The notes beneath the pieces were generated by a model. It was not told the DNA's origin and did not search any database. It was given only the letters and a program-made list of their open reading frames with translations. Made by a program: the position numbers and the translations under genes. This document shows positions 7,312-16,730 of a DNA stretch of 64,000 nt, piece after piece. Every line of letters starts with the position of its first letter. Position 1 is the stretch's first letter. The DNA is from Alloactinosynnema sp. L-07 (GTDB taxonomy: Bacteria > Actinomycetota > Actinomycetes > Mycobacteriales > Pseudonocardiaceae), in assembly GCF_900070365.1 (NCBI RefSeq), contig NZ_LN850107.1, positions 4,836,001-4,900,000 on the forward strand, given 5' to 3'.

Positions 7312-10300
7312 GTGTCCAGCAGCAGTCCCGCGTCACAGTTCGGTGCGAACGAGTGGCTCGTCGAAGAGATGTATGAGCAGTTCCTCGCGGATCCGTCTTC
7401 GGTAGACCCCGCGTGGCACGACTTCTTCGCCGACTACAAGCCGACACCGCGCGCCGCCAGCCAAGGTGCCGCTCAGGCCAAGAGTGCGGGGAGTGACAGC
7501 GGGACGGCGACGCCGCCCGCCGCGTCGACGACCACCGCGACCAAGCCGCCGCAGCAGCCGCCCGCCGCGCCCAAGCCCGCGCAGGCCGTGCCATCGGGCA
7601 ACGGCCAGCCCGCCGCGACGCCCGCGGCCAAGCCCGCCGCCGTGGCGGCCAAGCCCGCTGGGCAGGGCGAGGAGCGCAAGCCGCTGCGCGGGGCCGCCGC
7701 CGCGATCGCGAAGAACATGAACGCGTCGCTGACGCTGCCGACCGCGACCAGCGTGCGCGCGGTGCCCGCGAAGCTGCTCGCGGACAACCGCATCGTGATC
7801 AACAACCACCTCAAGCGGACCCGCGGTGGGAAGGTCTCCTTCACCCACCTGATCGGCTACGCGATGGTGCGCGCCCTTGAGGCGTACCCGAACATGAACC
7901 GGCACTACGCCGAGGACGGCGGAAAGACCTTCGCCGTCACCCCCGAGCACGTCAACCTCGGCCTGGCGATCGACCTGCCCGGCAAGGACGGCTCGCGCAA
8001 TCTGGTCGTCGCGGCGATCAAGGGCTGCGAGGGCATGACCTTCCAGCAGTTCTGGCAGGCCTACGAGGACCTGATCCGCAAGGCCCGCACCGGAGCGCTC
8101 ACCGCGGACGACTTCGCGGGCACCACGATCTCGCTGACCAACCCCGGCGGCATCGGCACCAACCACTCGGTGCCCCGGCTGTCGGTCGGCCAGGGCACGA
8201 TCCTCGGCGTCGGCGCGATGGAGTACCCCGCGCCGTTCCAGGGTGCCGCCGAGACGAACCTCATCGAGATGGGCATCAGCAAGATCATCACGCTGACGTC
8301 CACCTACGACCACCGCATCATCCAGGGCGCGGAGTCCGGCGAGTTCCTCGGCCGCATCCACAAGCTGCTGCTGGGCGAGGACGGCTTCTACGACGACATC
8401 TTCACGTCGCTGCGGATCCCGTACGAGCCGATCCGCTGGACGTCGGACCTGGCCGAGGGGCCGGTCGACAAGACCGCCCGCGTCATCGGCCTGATCGACG
8501 CCTATCGCACCCGCGGTCACCTGATGGCCGACACCGACCCGCTGAACTACCGCCAGCGCAAGCACGAGGACCTCGACGTCCGGTCGCACGGCCTGACCCT
8601 GTGGGACCTCGACCGCGAGTTCCCCGTCGGCGGCTTCGCGGGCAAGGAGCGGATGAAGCTGCGCGACGTCCTCGGCGTGCTGCGCGACTCGTACTGCAGA
8701 ACCGTCGGCGTCGAGTACACCTACATCCTCGACCCGGCCGAGCGCCGCTGGATCCAGGACCGCGTCGAGGGCGCGCACGAGAAGCCCCCGGCGGCCGTGC
8801 AGAAGTACGTGCTGTCGAAGCTCAACGCCGCCGAGGCGTTCGAGACCTTCCTGCAGACCAAGTACGTCGGCCAGAAGCGGTTCTCGCTCGAAGGCGGCGA
8901 GTCGGTCATCCCGCTGCTGGACACGGTGCTGGACAAGGCCGCCGAGTACGAGCTCGACGAGGTCGTCATCGGCATGCCGCACCGCGGCCGCCTCAACGTG
9001 CTCGCCAACATCGTCGGCAAGCCGATCTCCCAGATCTTCCAGGAGTTCGAGGGCAACCTTGACCCCGGCCAGGCGCACGGCTCCGGCGACGTGAAGTACC
9101 ACCTCGGCGCCGAGGGCAAGTACTTCCGGATGTTCGGCGACGGCGAGACCAAGGTGTCGCTGACGGCCAACCCGTCGCACCTGGAGACCGTCGACCCGGT
9201 CCTGGAGGGCATCGTCCGGGCCAAGCAGGACCTGCTCAACAAGGGCGACGCCAGCGGTGGCTTCTCGGTCCTGCCGGTCGCCCTGCACGGCGACGCCGCG
9301 TTCGCGGGTCAGGGCGTGGTCGCCGAGACCCTGAACCTGGCGCTGCTGCGCGGCTACCGCACCGGCGGCACCGTGCACGTGATCATCAACAACCAGGTCG
9401 GCTTCACCACCGCCCCGGAGCACTCGCGGTCGAGCCAGTACGCCACCGACGTCGCCAAGATGATCCAGGCGCCGGTGTTCCACGTGAACGGCGACGACCC
9501 GGAGGCCTGCTACTGGGTGGCGCGACTGGCGATGGACTACCGGCAGACGTTCAACAAGGACGTCGTGATCGACATGGTCTGCTACCGCCGCCGCGGCCAC
9601 AACGAGGGCGACGACCCTTCGATGACCCAGCCCGGCATGTACGACATCATCGACACCAAGCGGTCGGTGCGTAAGGGCTACACCGAGGCGCTCATCGGCC
9701 GCGGCGACATCTCCGTCGAGGAGGCCGAGAAGGCGCTGCGCGACTTCTCCAGCCAGTTGGAGCACGTCTTCAACGAGGTCCGCGAGCTGGAGAAGCACCC
9801 GATCGTGGCCAGCCCGTCGGTGGAGTCCGAGCAGCAGGTGCCCGCCAAGCTGGCCACCGGCGTGAGCGCCGCGGTGCTGGAGCGCATCGCCGACGCGCAC
9901 ACCGACCTGCCCGACGGCTTCAGCCCGCACCCGCGGGTCAAGCCGGTGCTCGACCGCCGCGCCAAGATGTCCCGCGAAGGCGACATCGACTGGGCCTACG
10001 GCGAGCTGCTGGCGTTCGGCTCCCTCAACATCGAGGGCCGCACGGTGCGCCTGGCTGGCCAGGACTCGCGCCGCGGCACGTTCACCCAGCGGCACGCGGC
10101 GATCATCGACCGCAAGTCCGGCAAGGAATACCTGCCGCTGCAGAACCTGTCCGAGGACCAGGGCAAGTTCATGGTCTACGACTCGGCGCTGTCGGAGTAC
10201 GCGGCACTGGGCTTCGAGTACGGCTACTCAGTGGCCAACCCGGACGCGCTGGTGCTGTGGGAGGCGCAGTTCGGCGACTTCGTCAACGGCGCCCAGTCGG

Positions 10301-11016
10301 TGATCGACGAGTACATCGCCTCCAGCGAGGCCAAGTGGGGCCAGTGCTCCGACGTGGTCGTGCTGCTGCCGCACGGCCACGAGGGCCAGGGCCCCGACCA
10401 CACCTCGGGCCGCATCGAGCGCTGGCTGCAGCTGTGCGCCGAGGGCTCGATGACGGTGTCGGTGCCGTCGACCCCGGCGAACTACTTCCACCTGCTGCGC
10501 CGCCACGCCCTCGACGGCGTGCAGCGTCCGCTGGTGGTGTTCACGCCGAAGTCGATGCTGCGCAACAAGGCCGCGACCAGCCCCGTCGCGGACTTCCTCA
10601 CCGGCACCCGGTTCGAGAAGGTCATCGATGACCCGACCGCGCCGGACCCGGCCGGGGTGACCAAGCTGCTGTTCGTCTCCGGCAAGCTCTACTACGAGCT
10701 GGCCGCCGAACAGGCCAAGCGCGACATCAAGGACACCGCGGTCGTGCGCGTCGAGCAGCTCTACCCGATGCCCCTCGAACGGCTCACGGCGATCTTCAAG
10801 AAGTACCCGAACGCCGCGGACTACCGCTGGGTCCAGGAAGAGCCCGCCAACCAGGGCTCGTGGCCGTTCTACGGCCTGAACCTCCCAGAGGCGCTGCCCG
10901 AGCACGTCACCAAGCTCACCCGCGTCTCCCGCCGTCCGATGTCGGCGCCGTCGGCCGGATCGAGCAAGGTCCACGAACTCGAACAGCGCGCGCTGATCGA
11001 GAAGGCGTTCCAGTAA
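7312..11016 (+). CDS. kgd: Multifunctional 2-oxoglutarate decarboxylase/dehydrogenase (E1 with E2-like domain)
   Basis: 1234 residues, the usual size for actinobacterial Kgd/OdhA. Order: a short N-terminal helix (residues 10-42, [15 protein letters not shown]), a Pro/Ala-rich linker (about 43-118), an E2-type succinyltransferase catalytic domain (about 120-365, catalytic His334 in [10 protein letters not shown]), then the thiamine-diphosphate E1 part with [20 protein letters not shown] and NNQVGFTT. It decarboxylates 2-oxoglutarate in the TCA cycle and, with E2p and E3, feeds succinyl-CoA formation; in mycobacteria and corynebacteria it is inhibited by the FHA protein GarA/OdhI. The lipoyl domain is absent, as expected. 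It starts with GTG after a weak purine stretch and ends at a 17-bp hairpin. Confidence 0.95.
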   Translation: MSSSSPASQFGANEWLVEEMYEQFLADPSSVDPAWHDFFADYKPTPRAASQGAAQAKSAGSDSGTATPPAASTTTATKPPQQPPAAPKPAQAVPSGNGQPAATPAAKPAAVAAKPAGQGEERKPLRGAAAAIAKNMNASLTLPTATSVRAVPAKLLADNRIVINNHLKRTRGGKVSFTHLIGYAMVRALEAYPNMNRHYAEDGGKTFAVTPEHVNLGLAIDLPGKDGSRNLVVAAIKGCEGMTFQQFWQAYEDLIRKARTGALTADDFAGTTISLTNPGGIGTNHSVPRLSVGQGTILGVGAMEYPAPFQGAAETNLIEMGISKIITLTSTYDHRIIQGAESGEFLGRIHKLLLGEDGFYDDIFTSLRIPYEPIRWTSDLAEGPVDKTARVIGLIDAYRTRGHLMADTDPLNYRQRKHEDLDVRSHGLTLWDLDREFPVGGFAGKERMKLRDVLGVLRDSYCRTVGVEYTYILDPAERRWIQDRVEGAHEKPPAAVQKYVLSKLNAAEAFETFLQTKYVGQKRFSLEGGESVIPLLDTVLDKAAEYELDEVVIGMPHRGRLNVLANIVGKPISQIFQEFEGNLDPGQAHGSGDVKYHLGAEGKYFRMFGDGETKVSLTANPSHLETVDPVLEGIVRAKQDLLNKGDASGGFSVLPVALHGDAAFAGQGVVAETLNLALLRGYRTGGTVHVIINNQVGFTTAPEHSRSSQYATDVAKMIQAPVFHVNGDDPEACYWVARLAMDYRQTFNKDVVIDMVCYRRRGHNEGDDPSMTQPGMYDIIDTKRSVRKGYTEALIGRGDISVEEAEKALRDFSSQLEHVFNEVRELEKHPIVASPSVESEQQVPAKLATGVSAAVLERIADAHTDLPDGFSPHPRVKPVLDRRAKMSREGDIDWAYGELLAFGSLNIEGRTVRLAGQDSRRGTFTQRHAAIIDRKSGKEYLPLQNLSEDQGKFMVYDSALSEYAALGFEYGYSVANPDALVLWEAQFGDFVNGAQSVIDEYIASSEAKWGQCSDVVVLLPHGHEGQGPDHTSGRIERWLQLCAEGSMTVSVPSTPANYFHLLRRHALDGVQRPLVVFTPKSMLRNKAATSPVADFLTGTRFEKVIDDPTAPDPAGVTKLLFVSGKLYYELAAEQAKRDIKDTAVVRVEQLYPMPLERLTAIFKKYPNAADYRWVQEEPANQGSWPFYGLNLPEALPEHVTKLTRVSRRPMSAPSAGSSKVHELEQRALIEKAFQ

Positions 11017-11030
11017 CCAAGGACAGACCA

Positions 11031-11064
11031 GCGGAGCCGCCGAACCCGGGTTCGGCGGCTCCGC
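11031..11064 (+). terminator. Perfect 34-nt palindrome after kgd
   Basis: GCGGAGCCGCCGAACCC (11031-11047) is immediately followed by its exact reverse complement (11048-11064), then CGTTTC. It lies between the kgd stop and the DUF6104 ribosome binding site (AAGGAG 11071-11076), so readthrough into the small gene may be attenuated. Confidence 0.7.
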
Positions 11065-11081
11065 CGTTTCAAGGAGTGACC

Positions 11082-11261
11082 GTGTACTTCACCGATCGCG
11101 GCATCGAGGAACTGGAAAACCGCCGCGGCGAAGAGGAAATCACCTTCGCCTGGCTGGCCGACCGCCTCCGCGCCTTCGTCGACACCAACCCGGACTTCGA
11201 AACCCCCATCGAACGCCTCGCCACCTTCCTGGCCCGCGACGACGACGAGATCGACGACTGA
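11082..11261 (+). CDS. DUF6104 family small acidic protein
   Basis: 59 residues from GTG 11082, with AAGGAG at 11071-11076 as a well-placed ribosome binding site. The sequence MYFTDRGIEELENRR is typical of DUF6104, and the C-terminus is strongly acidic (ARDDDEIDD). I recall this small family lying directly downstream of kgd in many actinomycetes, which suggests a link to Kgd; its function is unknown. It has no membrane segment or signal peptide. It stops 6 nt before the next ATG. Confidence 0.8.
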   Translation: MYFTDRGIEELENRRGEEEITFAWLADRLRAFVDTNPDFETPIERLATFLARDDDEIDD

Positions 11262-11267
11262 GTCCCG

Positions 11268-11822
11268 ATGCCACGCCGTCGAATCGGACTGACCGCGTCG
11301 ACCTATGACCGGCTGCCCGAGGACACCTGCGGCGCAATGGAAGTGGTCGACGGAGCGATCGTCCCCAACCCGCCGCCGTCTCGCTCCCACCAACGATTCA
11401 CGCGACGCCTTGCCAACGCGCTCGACGTCGGGGTCGGAGACCGGTGGGTGGTCGCGACCAGCGTCGATCTCCGGCTGCGGGATGTTCCGCTTCTCAACCG
11501 CCGACCGGATGTCGTCGTCTACGACGGCGCGTTGCCGCACGACGACATTCTCCGGCCGAGGCACTGTTTGCTGGTCGTCGAGATCATGTCACCCGGGTCG
11601 GTGACAACCGACCAGACAGACAAGCCTGCCGAGTACGCCTCAGCCGGGATTCCCCACTTCTGGCGGCTGGAAAGCGCGCCGGACGACGAGGAGCGGCTGA
11701 CGCTGTTCCGCTATCGACTCGACCCGACAACGCGGACCTACGCCTCGGCTGGTGTCGACGCGGGCAAAGCGGTGATCTCCGACCCTGTTGACGTGACCTT
11801 CGATCTTGCCGACCTGATCTAG
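11268..11822 (+). CDS. Uma2 family protein (DUF820, putative endonuclease fold)
   Basis: 184 residues. The N-terminal part (TASTYDRLPEDTCGAMEVVDGAIV) and the later RRPDVVVYDG and LLVVEIMSPGS are the conserved pieces of the Uma2/DUF820 family, which has a PD-(D/E)xK nuclease-like fold; here D in RPDVVV and E in VVEIMSP would be the metal ligands. Multiple copies are usual in actinobacterial and cyanobacterial genomes, and the biological role is not established. It lies 6 nt after DUF6104 and converges with the NuoM/N-like gene across a 23-nt gap without a clear terminator. Confidence 0.8.
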   Translation: MPRRRIGLTASTYDRLPEDTCGAMEVVDGAIVPNPPPSRSHQRFTRRLANALDVGVGDRWVVATSVDLRLRDVPLLNRRPDVVVYDGALPHDDILRPRHCLLVVEIMSPGSVTTDQTDKPAEYASAGIPHFWRLESAPDDEERLTLFRYRLDPTTRTYASAGVDAGKAVISDPVDVTFDLADLI

Positions 11823-11845
11823 CGGCCCAGGGGCATGGCAGGCCA

Positions 11846-12925
11846 CTAGAGCCCACCAAGGACCATCGCGGCGCCTGCCACGAACACCGCGTAGCGTTCC
11901 AGGGCGGTCAGGTCGGGTTCTCCGATGTGAGCGGCGGTACCCGCGAACAGGCCGAAGAACGCGCGCAACACGGTGATGCCGTTGACCGCCGCCGCGACCG
12001 CGAGGGGCAGTGTCGCCTCAATCGCGGCGTGGACGCCGTGGAAACCCAGCAATGGCGGGAACCCGACAGCTCCCAGGCCGAACACCAACAGCGCGGTCGC
12101 CAGCCGGGGCGTCTCGGTCAAGCTGCCGCTCGGCGTGGACAGGGACAGCGGGCCACGTCGAGCCTCAACAGCCGCCAGCGTCATCCCCAGCCCGGCGCAC
12201 GCGACGGCGAGCACCTGCCAGGCACCGCCAGTCAGCAGGAAGCCGTTGAGGGACACCATCAATCCGCCCAGCATCCGACGGGCGTCGTCCTGAACGACGG
12301 CGTACACCGCCGCGCAGACCGCCACGACGGCCGCGGCGACGCGCAACGAACCGGAGATGGGCGCCGACGACAGCGGCACCATCGACAGTCCCACCAGCAC
12401 CCCCATCGGGGCGCGCGCGAACCACACGGCCGACCTGGCGAACCCGCCGATCCCGATGCCCCACACCAGCCCCACCGCGCCCGCGAGCTGCGCGAGCAGG
12501 TACACCGGCCCACGGACCCACCGCCAGGCCACCGCCATGGCCAAGATCCACAGCGCGAGGTCCGCGAGGGGATGGGTCATGGCGACATAGCCGCAGGCGA
12601 TGGCGAACAACAGGCACACCCGGCCGAGCACCGCGGGCGCGTGATCGACCACCGATGCCATCGCCATCACGAGCAGGCCGCACAGGCACACCGCCGCCAA
12701 AGCCGTACCCGGCGATCCAGCACCGACCTGGACACCCGCCCAGACCGCGACCACCGTCGAGCGCGCCGGGGCCGCCACCACCCACTCGGCCACCGCGAAC
12801 GCCAACACACCCGTCGCGCACCACACGGCCGCGCGACGGGCCGCGCGCGGCTCGGCGATCCGGCCGACAGCCATGCCGGTGATCGTCCAGGCCGCGACCG
12901 CGGCCAAGCCCGTCAGCGAGACCAT
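11846..12925 (-). CDS. Second proton-channel (NuoM/N-like) subunit of the DAB operon
   Basis: 359 residues starting at ATG 12925 (MVSLTGLAAVAAW), overlapping the dabB stop by 13 nt. It is almost entirely hydrophobic with about 10-12 membrane segments. The C-terminal region (GFPPLLGFHGVHAAIE and NGITVLRAFFGLFAG) matches the proton-conducting subunit family of complex I and Mrp antiporters. It is the last gene of the four-gene sulP-dabA-dabB operon and is probably a second ion-translocating subunit of the same complex. Divergence from NuoN/NuoM is high, so the exact subtype is uncertain. A longer upstream extension of this frame is Arg-rich and lies opposite dabB; I do not consider it coding. 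Confidence 0.75.
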   Translation of the reverse strand: MVSLTGLAAVAAWTITGMAVGRIAEPRAARRAAVWCATGVLAFAVAEWVVAAPARSTVVAVWAGVQVGAGSPGTALAAVCLCGLLVMAMASVVDHAPAVLGRVCLLFAIACGYVAMTHPLADLALWILAMAVAWRWVRGPVYLLAQLAGAVGLVWGIGIGGFARSAVWFARAPMGVLVGLSMVPLSSAPISGSLRVAAAVVAVCAAVYAVVQDDARRMLGGLMVSLNGFLLTGGAWQVLAVACAGLGMTLAAVEARRGPLSLSTPSGSLTETPRLATALLVFGLGAVGFPPLLGFHGVHAAIEATLPLAVAAAVNGITVLRAFFGLFAGTAAHIGEPDLTALERYAVFVAGAAMVLGGL

Positions 12926-14010
12926 CGGCGTGCCCCGTCCCGTACCCGGCCGAGCAGCCCGTCGACGTACCAGCTTTCGAGCGCGAACCGGTACAGCCAG
13001 GCCCGAGCCGGAGCGGGCAGCATTCCGAAGACCCGCCCGGTCTCGCGCAGCAGTCCACGCTGTTCGAGCCGATGATGGTCGTGCAGCAGGCTCGGCGATC
13101 GTAGGATCTGGACCGTGCGGGTGAGCGCGTGAGTCACCAGGTGGACCACCGCCACCACGGTCCACCCCATGCCGACCTCCACGAACACCAAGGCCACCTG
13201 GGTCATCGACGCATAGGCCAGGACGCTTTTGATGTCGGTCCGTACCCTTCTGACAATGGTCGCGTGGATGGCGGTGACCGCTCCGACAGCCACGATCGCG
13301 ACGTGGGCGACGGTCGAGGCGTCCCACAGCGGGCGGGTGTGCAGCAGCAGGTACGGCCCGAGGCTGACCGAGATCGCGCCGTAGAAGATCGCACTCGACG
13401 GCGTGGGGCCTTCCATCGCCCGAGGCAGCCAGCCGCCGACCGGGAACTGCGCCGATTTGCCCATCGCCGCGATCAGTAGCAGGACACCGGTCACGGACGC
13501 GGACGCACCGGGCAGTGCGACGGCGAGCACCAAAGCGATGTCACAGAGCCGGTAGGTGGCGAAGGCACGCAGGCCGTGGGCGACCGGTCCGCGCCGCTGG
13601 TGAAAGAACGCGATCAGCAGTGCCGACGTCAGGCCACACACCTCCCAGCCGATCAACACGTGCTCAAGGCCGTGTGCGAGCACTACCAGTTCGACAGCCG
13701 CGACGAACAGCGCGAGCAGCAGGTAGAACCGCAGGTAGCCAGGGTCACGGTGGAGGTAGCGTCGAGCGAAGACGCCGATGAGTCCACCCAGGACCGACGT
13801 CAACGCCGCGAACACCCGCGCGAGCCAGTCCCCGGCCAGTATCGCGTCTGGAGACCACGGCACGGCCGCCGCCATGGCGGCGAGCGCGCAGGCGCTCACG
13901 ACCGCGGTCGAGGCGATGGATTCCGACACCCGCAGGCCGAACCACGCTGGGCAGGCGAGTACCGAGAACGCCACCAGCGGCAGCAGCACGACCGACCACA
14001 GTGGGCTCAC
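12913..14010 (-). CDS. dabB: DabB-like proton-conducting membrane subunit
   Basis: 365 residues from GTG 14010, which overlaps the dabA stop as GTGA. It has about ten hydrophobic helices. WEVCGLTSALLIAFFHQRR, GKSAQFPVGGWLPRAMEGPTPSSA and LAYASMTQVALVF are the hallmark segments of the NuoL/MrpA family, including the conserved Lys in MGKSAQFP and the broken helix with PTP. In DAB systems (DabA-DabB) this subunit supplies proton or sodium coupling for the carbonic-anhydrase-like DabA. It is shorter than NuoL (about 600 residues), as is usual for DabB. Coupled by overlaps both upstream and downstream. Confidence 0.85.
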   Translation of the reverse strand: MSPLWSVVLLPLVAFSVLACPAWFGLRVSESIASTAVVSACALAAMAAAVPWSPDAILAGDWLARVFAALTSVLGGLIGVFARRYLHRDPGYLRFYLLLALFVAAVELVVLAHGLEHVLIGWEVCGLTSALLIAFFHQRRGPVAHGLRAFATYRLCDIALVLAVALPGASASVTGVLLLIAAMGKSAQFPVGGWLPRAMEGPTPSSAIFYGAISVSLGPYLLLHTRPLWDASTVAHVAIVAVGAVTAIHATIVRRVRTDIKSVLAYASMTQVALVFVEVGMGWTVVAVVHLVTHALTRTVQILRSPSLLHDHHRLEQRGLLRETGRVFGMLPAPARAWLYRFALESWYVDGLLGRVRDGARRWSR

Positions 14011-16730
14011 CGGATCACGCCCGTCACCGCGACGGCGTCCGACGGCCGCACGTGCGCGAATCCGAGGTGGTCGCGGCGACCGCCGTAGACCTCGCCCGAA
14101 CTGTCCACTGTGGGCAGTTCGATATCGGCGGGAACGTACGGCGTGAACGCGCCGTCGGCGAACAGGTGCATCTGGTCGGCGTCGGGATTCCACGCCACGA
14201 CCTGGATCCAGCCGTTGCCTGCCAGCAACGACAGGTTGGGATCGCCGATCATGATTTCCAGCAGGTGGTCAGGGTCGGCCCGCACCACCAGCAGCAGCCG
14301 TACCGGTTCGTGGATTTCCACCATTTGCCAAGGCAATCCGGTCCGCAGGTCAGACGAGTGGCCGTCCATCACCCCGATCAAGCCGGTGATGTTGTGCGGC
14401 AGTTTCGTTCCGCAGCCGTAGCCCACCGGGTCGACAGAGCTGAAGTAGTACTCCAAGTTGATCCCCGCGCACACCGGCCCCACCGCGCGCAGTAGACCGT
14501 CGAGCAGTCCCCGGTTGCCAGGTTCGTAGGAGACCAGAAACGCCCGCCGGTCCAGGAACAGGCCCCTGGTACGCGATCGCTCGCCGACCACGCACACCGC
14601 GTTGGTGGCATGGCCGTACTCCGGTCGCGGCTGGCTGATATCGACCGAATGCCGGTGGACATGTGCGGTCGCGCGGTGCGTGGGCAAGGTCAGGGAAGCC
14701 GACTCGAAGCGCCTGCACCGTTCATGCGCGGACGAGGCGCACGCCGTTGCCAAGCTCGCCCGCGCCCGGTCCAGCGCACCGTCCGGGGCCAGGTCGGTGT
14801 CGAAGTAGGTCATCGTGTCGTCGGCTGTGTTGTGGTAGGCCCCGACGAACCATGTCGTGTCCGGGATGACGACATCCATGTCCCGCAGCCGAGCCCGCAC
14901 ACCAGGGTGGTTGGCCATCGCGGCGAAGGCGCGGGCGTTGGGTCCGCCGCGCCCGCCGCCGGTCGCGCCGCAGTCGTGCGCGGACTCGTGCGGGTTGTTC
15001 ATGCTCGACGAGCCATGCCCGACCAGCACCACCAGCGGCGAGCACCGAAGTCCGATGGTGCGCAACAGGCCGGAGACGATCTCGGCCATGTCCTCGACGG
15101 TGAACTCGGGCTCCAGAACCAGTCGCGTCTTCGGCGGGCGCGGGAGCGCGTCGATACTGCGGTGCGTCGCGCGCGGGAACAGGCAATGTCCAACCAGGGC
15201 CGCCGCGTGCCACAGGCCAAGGCCGACGGTGACCACAGTTCCGCGCCCGAGCGTGCGCGCACCGGCGACACGGCCGCGCCACCGCCTGCGACGGCTTCCC
15301 AAACCCGGCTCGACCACCTTCTCCACAACGGTTTTGGTCGGCGTCACCACTACTGGACACAGTGGACGGGAGCGCACGTCGGCGTGCCCTTGGTAGCGCA
15401 TGGCTACCCCGAAGAAGCCCGCTGCGCCGAAAGTCTCGACAGCCGGGTCGTGCTCTTCGAGGTGCCGCCGCATCGATTCCTCGCGCTCATCGAGGCAGAA
15501 CACGGCCTGCCACTCGGCGTCGGGCGCGGGCTGGGCGACCCGTTGGTGTGCGGCGAGCGCGCCGAGGAAGCCTTCGCGGTGACGATGCTCGTAGGCCAGG
15601 TGCAGCAGGCGCCTGCGGGTCAACTCGTCGCACGCGTTCACCTGGCTCAGCCAGGCCGCCGCGTGCCGGGGATCGGCGAGAACATCGAGGTCCACGATCA
15701 TGATCTGCGCGAGGATGAACGCCTCATACGCCAGCGCGAGGCTCGAATCCGGCGTGGAGACCGGTCGCCGCGGAAGTCGGGAGACATGTCGAGCGGCGAA
15801 CACGTCGAGCGTGAGCTGGACCGCCAGGTAATCGGCCAGCCGGGCAGGCGGCGCGGCGACCGGGGCACTGTCCGGGCGCTCTTGGAGGTGCCTGACCATG
15901 CCCGCCCAGCCGCGCAGCGAAATCAGAGTGTCTGCGATGACCGTGCCCCAGTCTCGTCGCGCGACGCGAAGTTCGGCCAGTGCCCACGAGATCGTGCGTT
16001 CGCTGCCCCACCCATGCTGCGCCCGCAGGCAGGTGGACAGGCCCCGCAGGAACCGATCCGGCGGACCCGCCACGCCGCCGTAGACCTCGCGGAACGCGGC
16101 CAGCAGGCCGCCTGCCCGACCAGGCATCGACCAGTGCGCCACGCCTTGGTCGAGGAACGCGGCGGTCACCCGGATCAGCACTGGATGCACCAGATGGTCG
16201 GCGTCGACCCCGGTCTCGGCGAGCAGCGACTCCCGAGGGCGAGCCCCGACAGCGGGGGTGGGTGCCTGTGTATCCACCGCCGTCAAATGCGTCCACAGGG
16301 AGGTCAGGTCGGTGCTCTCGCCACGCCTGCGGTCCGCGGCCAGCGGTGTCACCTCGGTCAACGCGTCCGTCTCTGCCAGCCGCCACCGCAGCCGGTGCCC
16401 GGCGGGGATATCGATCCAGTAACGCAGCCGCTCGCTGTGGAAGATCAGCCGGTTCGGGCCGCCCGGGATGATCGGCTCCGCGCCGTGGGGAATCTCCGCC
16501 GCGACAACGGCGTCGATGTCGGCGGCGTTGATCCGCCCGGCGCGCACGTGGTCGTGGAAGACCCGCTCGGGCAGGAATGGCTCGGTACCGTAGAGCCGCG
16601 ACGCCGCGACCACCGCGTCGGTGAACGCCATGGATTCGAAGGCATGCAATGTGTTGTGGTGAATAAAGGTCTGCAATGGGCCTTGGGCGGGCAGAAAGTG
16701 GGCGGCGTGATCGATCAGGTCGCCGATCAC
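14007..16730 (-). CDS. dabA: DabA (DUF2309/UPF0753) inorganic carbon accumulation protein
   Basis: 907 residues from GTG 16730, chosen because it overlaps the sulP stop as GTGA; an in-frame ATG at 16817 would overlap sulP by 91 nt. The family start DLIDHAAHFLPAQGPLQTFIHHN is present. The beta-carbonic-anhydrase-like zinc site can be seen: Cys and Asp in VFCLDEREESMRRH, His in LVGHGSSSMNNP, and Cys in AHDCGATGG. DabA hydrates CO2 to bicarbonate in a vectorial, cation-coupled manner with DabB at the cytoplasmic face of the membrane. The GATGG in place of the more common GACGG is a variation next to, not at, the zinc cysteine. In a heterotroph it would supply bicarbonate for carboxylases. Confidence 0.9.
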   Translation of the reverse strand: MIGDLIDHAAHFLPAQGPLQTFIHHNTLHAFESMAFTDAVVAASRLYGTEPFLPERVFHDHVRAGRINAADIDAVVAAEIPHGAEPIIPGGPNRLIFHSERLRYWIDIPAGHRLRWRLAETDALTEVTPLAADRRRGESTDLTSLWTHLTAVDTQAPTPAVGARPRESLLAETGVDADHLVHPVLIRVTAAFLDQGVAHWSMPGRAGGLLAAFREVYGGVAGPPDRFLRGLSTCLRAQHGWGSERTISWALAELRVARRDWGTVIADTLISLRGWAGMVRHLQERPDSAPVAAPPARLADYLAVQLTLDVFAARHVSRLPRRPVSTPDSSLALAYEAFILAQIMIVDLDVLADPRHAAAWLSQVNACDELTRRRLLHLAYEHRHREGFLGALAAHQRVAQPAPDAEWQAVFCLDEREESMRRHLEEHDPAVETFGAAGFFGVAMRYQGHADVRSRPLCPVVVTPTKTVVEKVVEPGLGSRRRRWRGRVAGARTLGRGTVVTVGLGLWHAAALVGHCLFPRATHRSIDALPRPPKTRLVLEPEFTVEDMAEIVSGLLRTIGLRCSPLVVLVGHGSSSMNNPHESAHDCGATGGGRGGPNARAFAAMANHPGVRARLRDMDVVIPDTTWFVGAYHNTADDTMTYFDTDLAPDGALDRARASLATACASSAHERCRRFESASLTLPTHRATAHVHRHSVDISQPRPEYGHATNAVCVVGERSRTRGLFLDRRAFLVSYEPGNRGLLDGLLRAVGPVCAGINLEYYFSSVDPVGYGCGTKLPHNITGLIGVMDGHSSDLRTGLPWQMVEIHEPVRLLLVVRADPDHLLEIMIGDPNLSLLAGNGWIQVVAWNPDADQMHLFADGAFTPYVPADIELPTVDSSGEVYGGRRDHLGFAHVRPSDAVAVTGVIR

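Noticed and set aside
7333..10095. 920-codon minus-strand open frame opposite kgd
   Set aside because: Mirrors the third-position GC bias of kgd; the sense strand has complete enzyme motifs.
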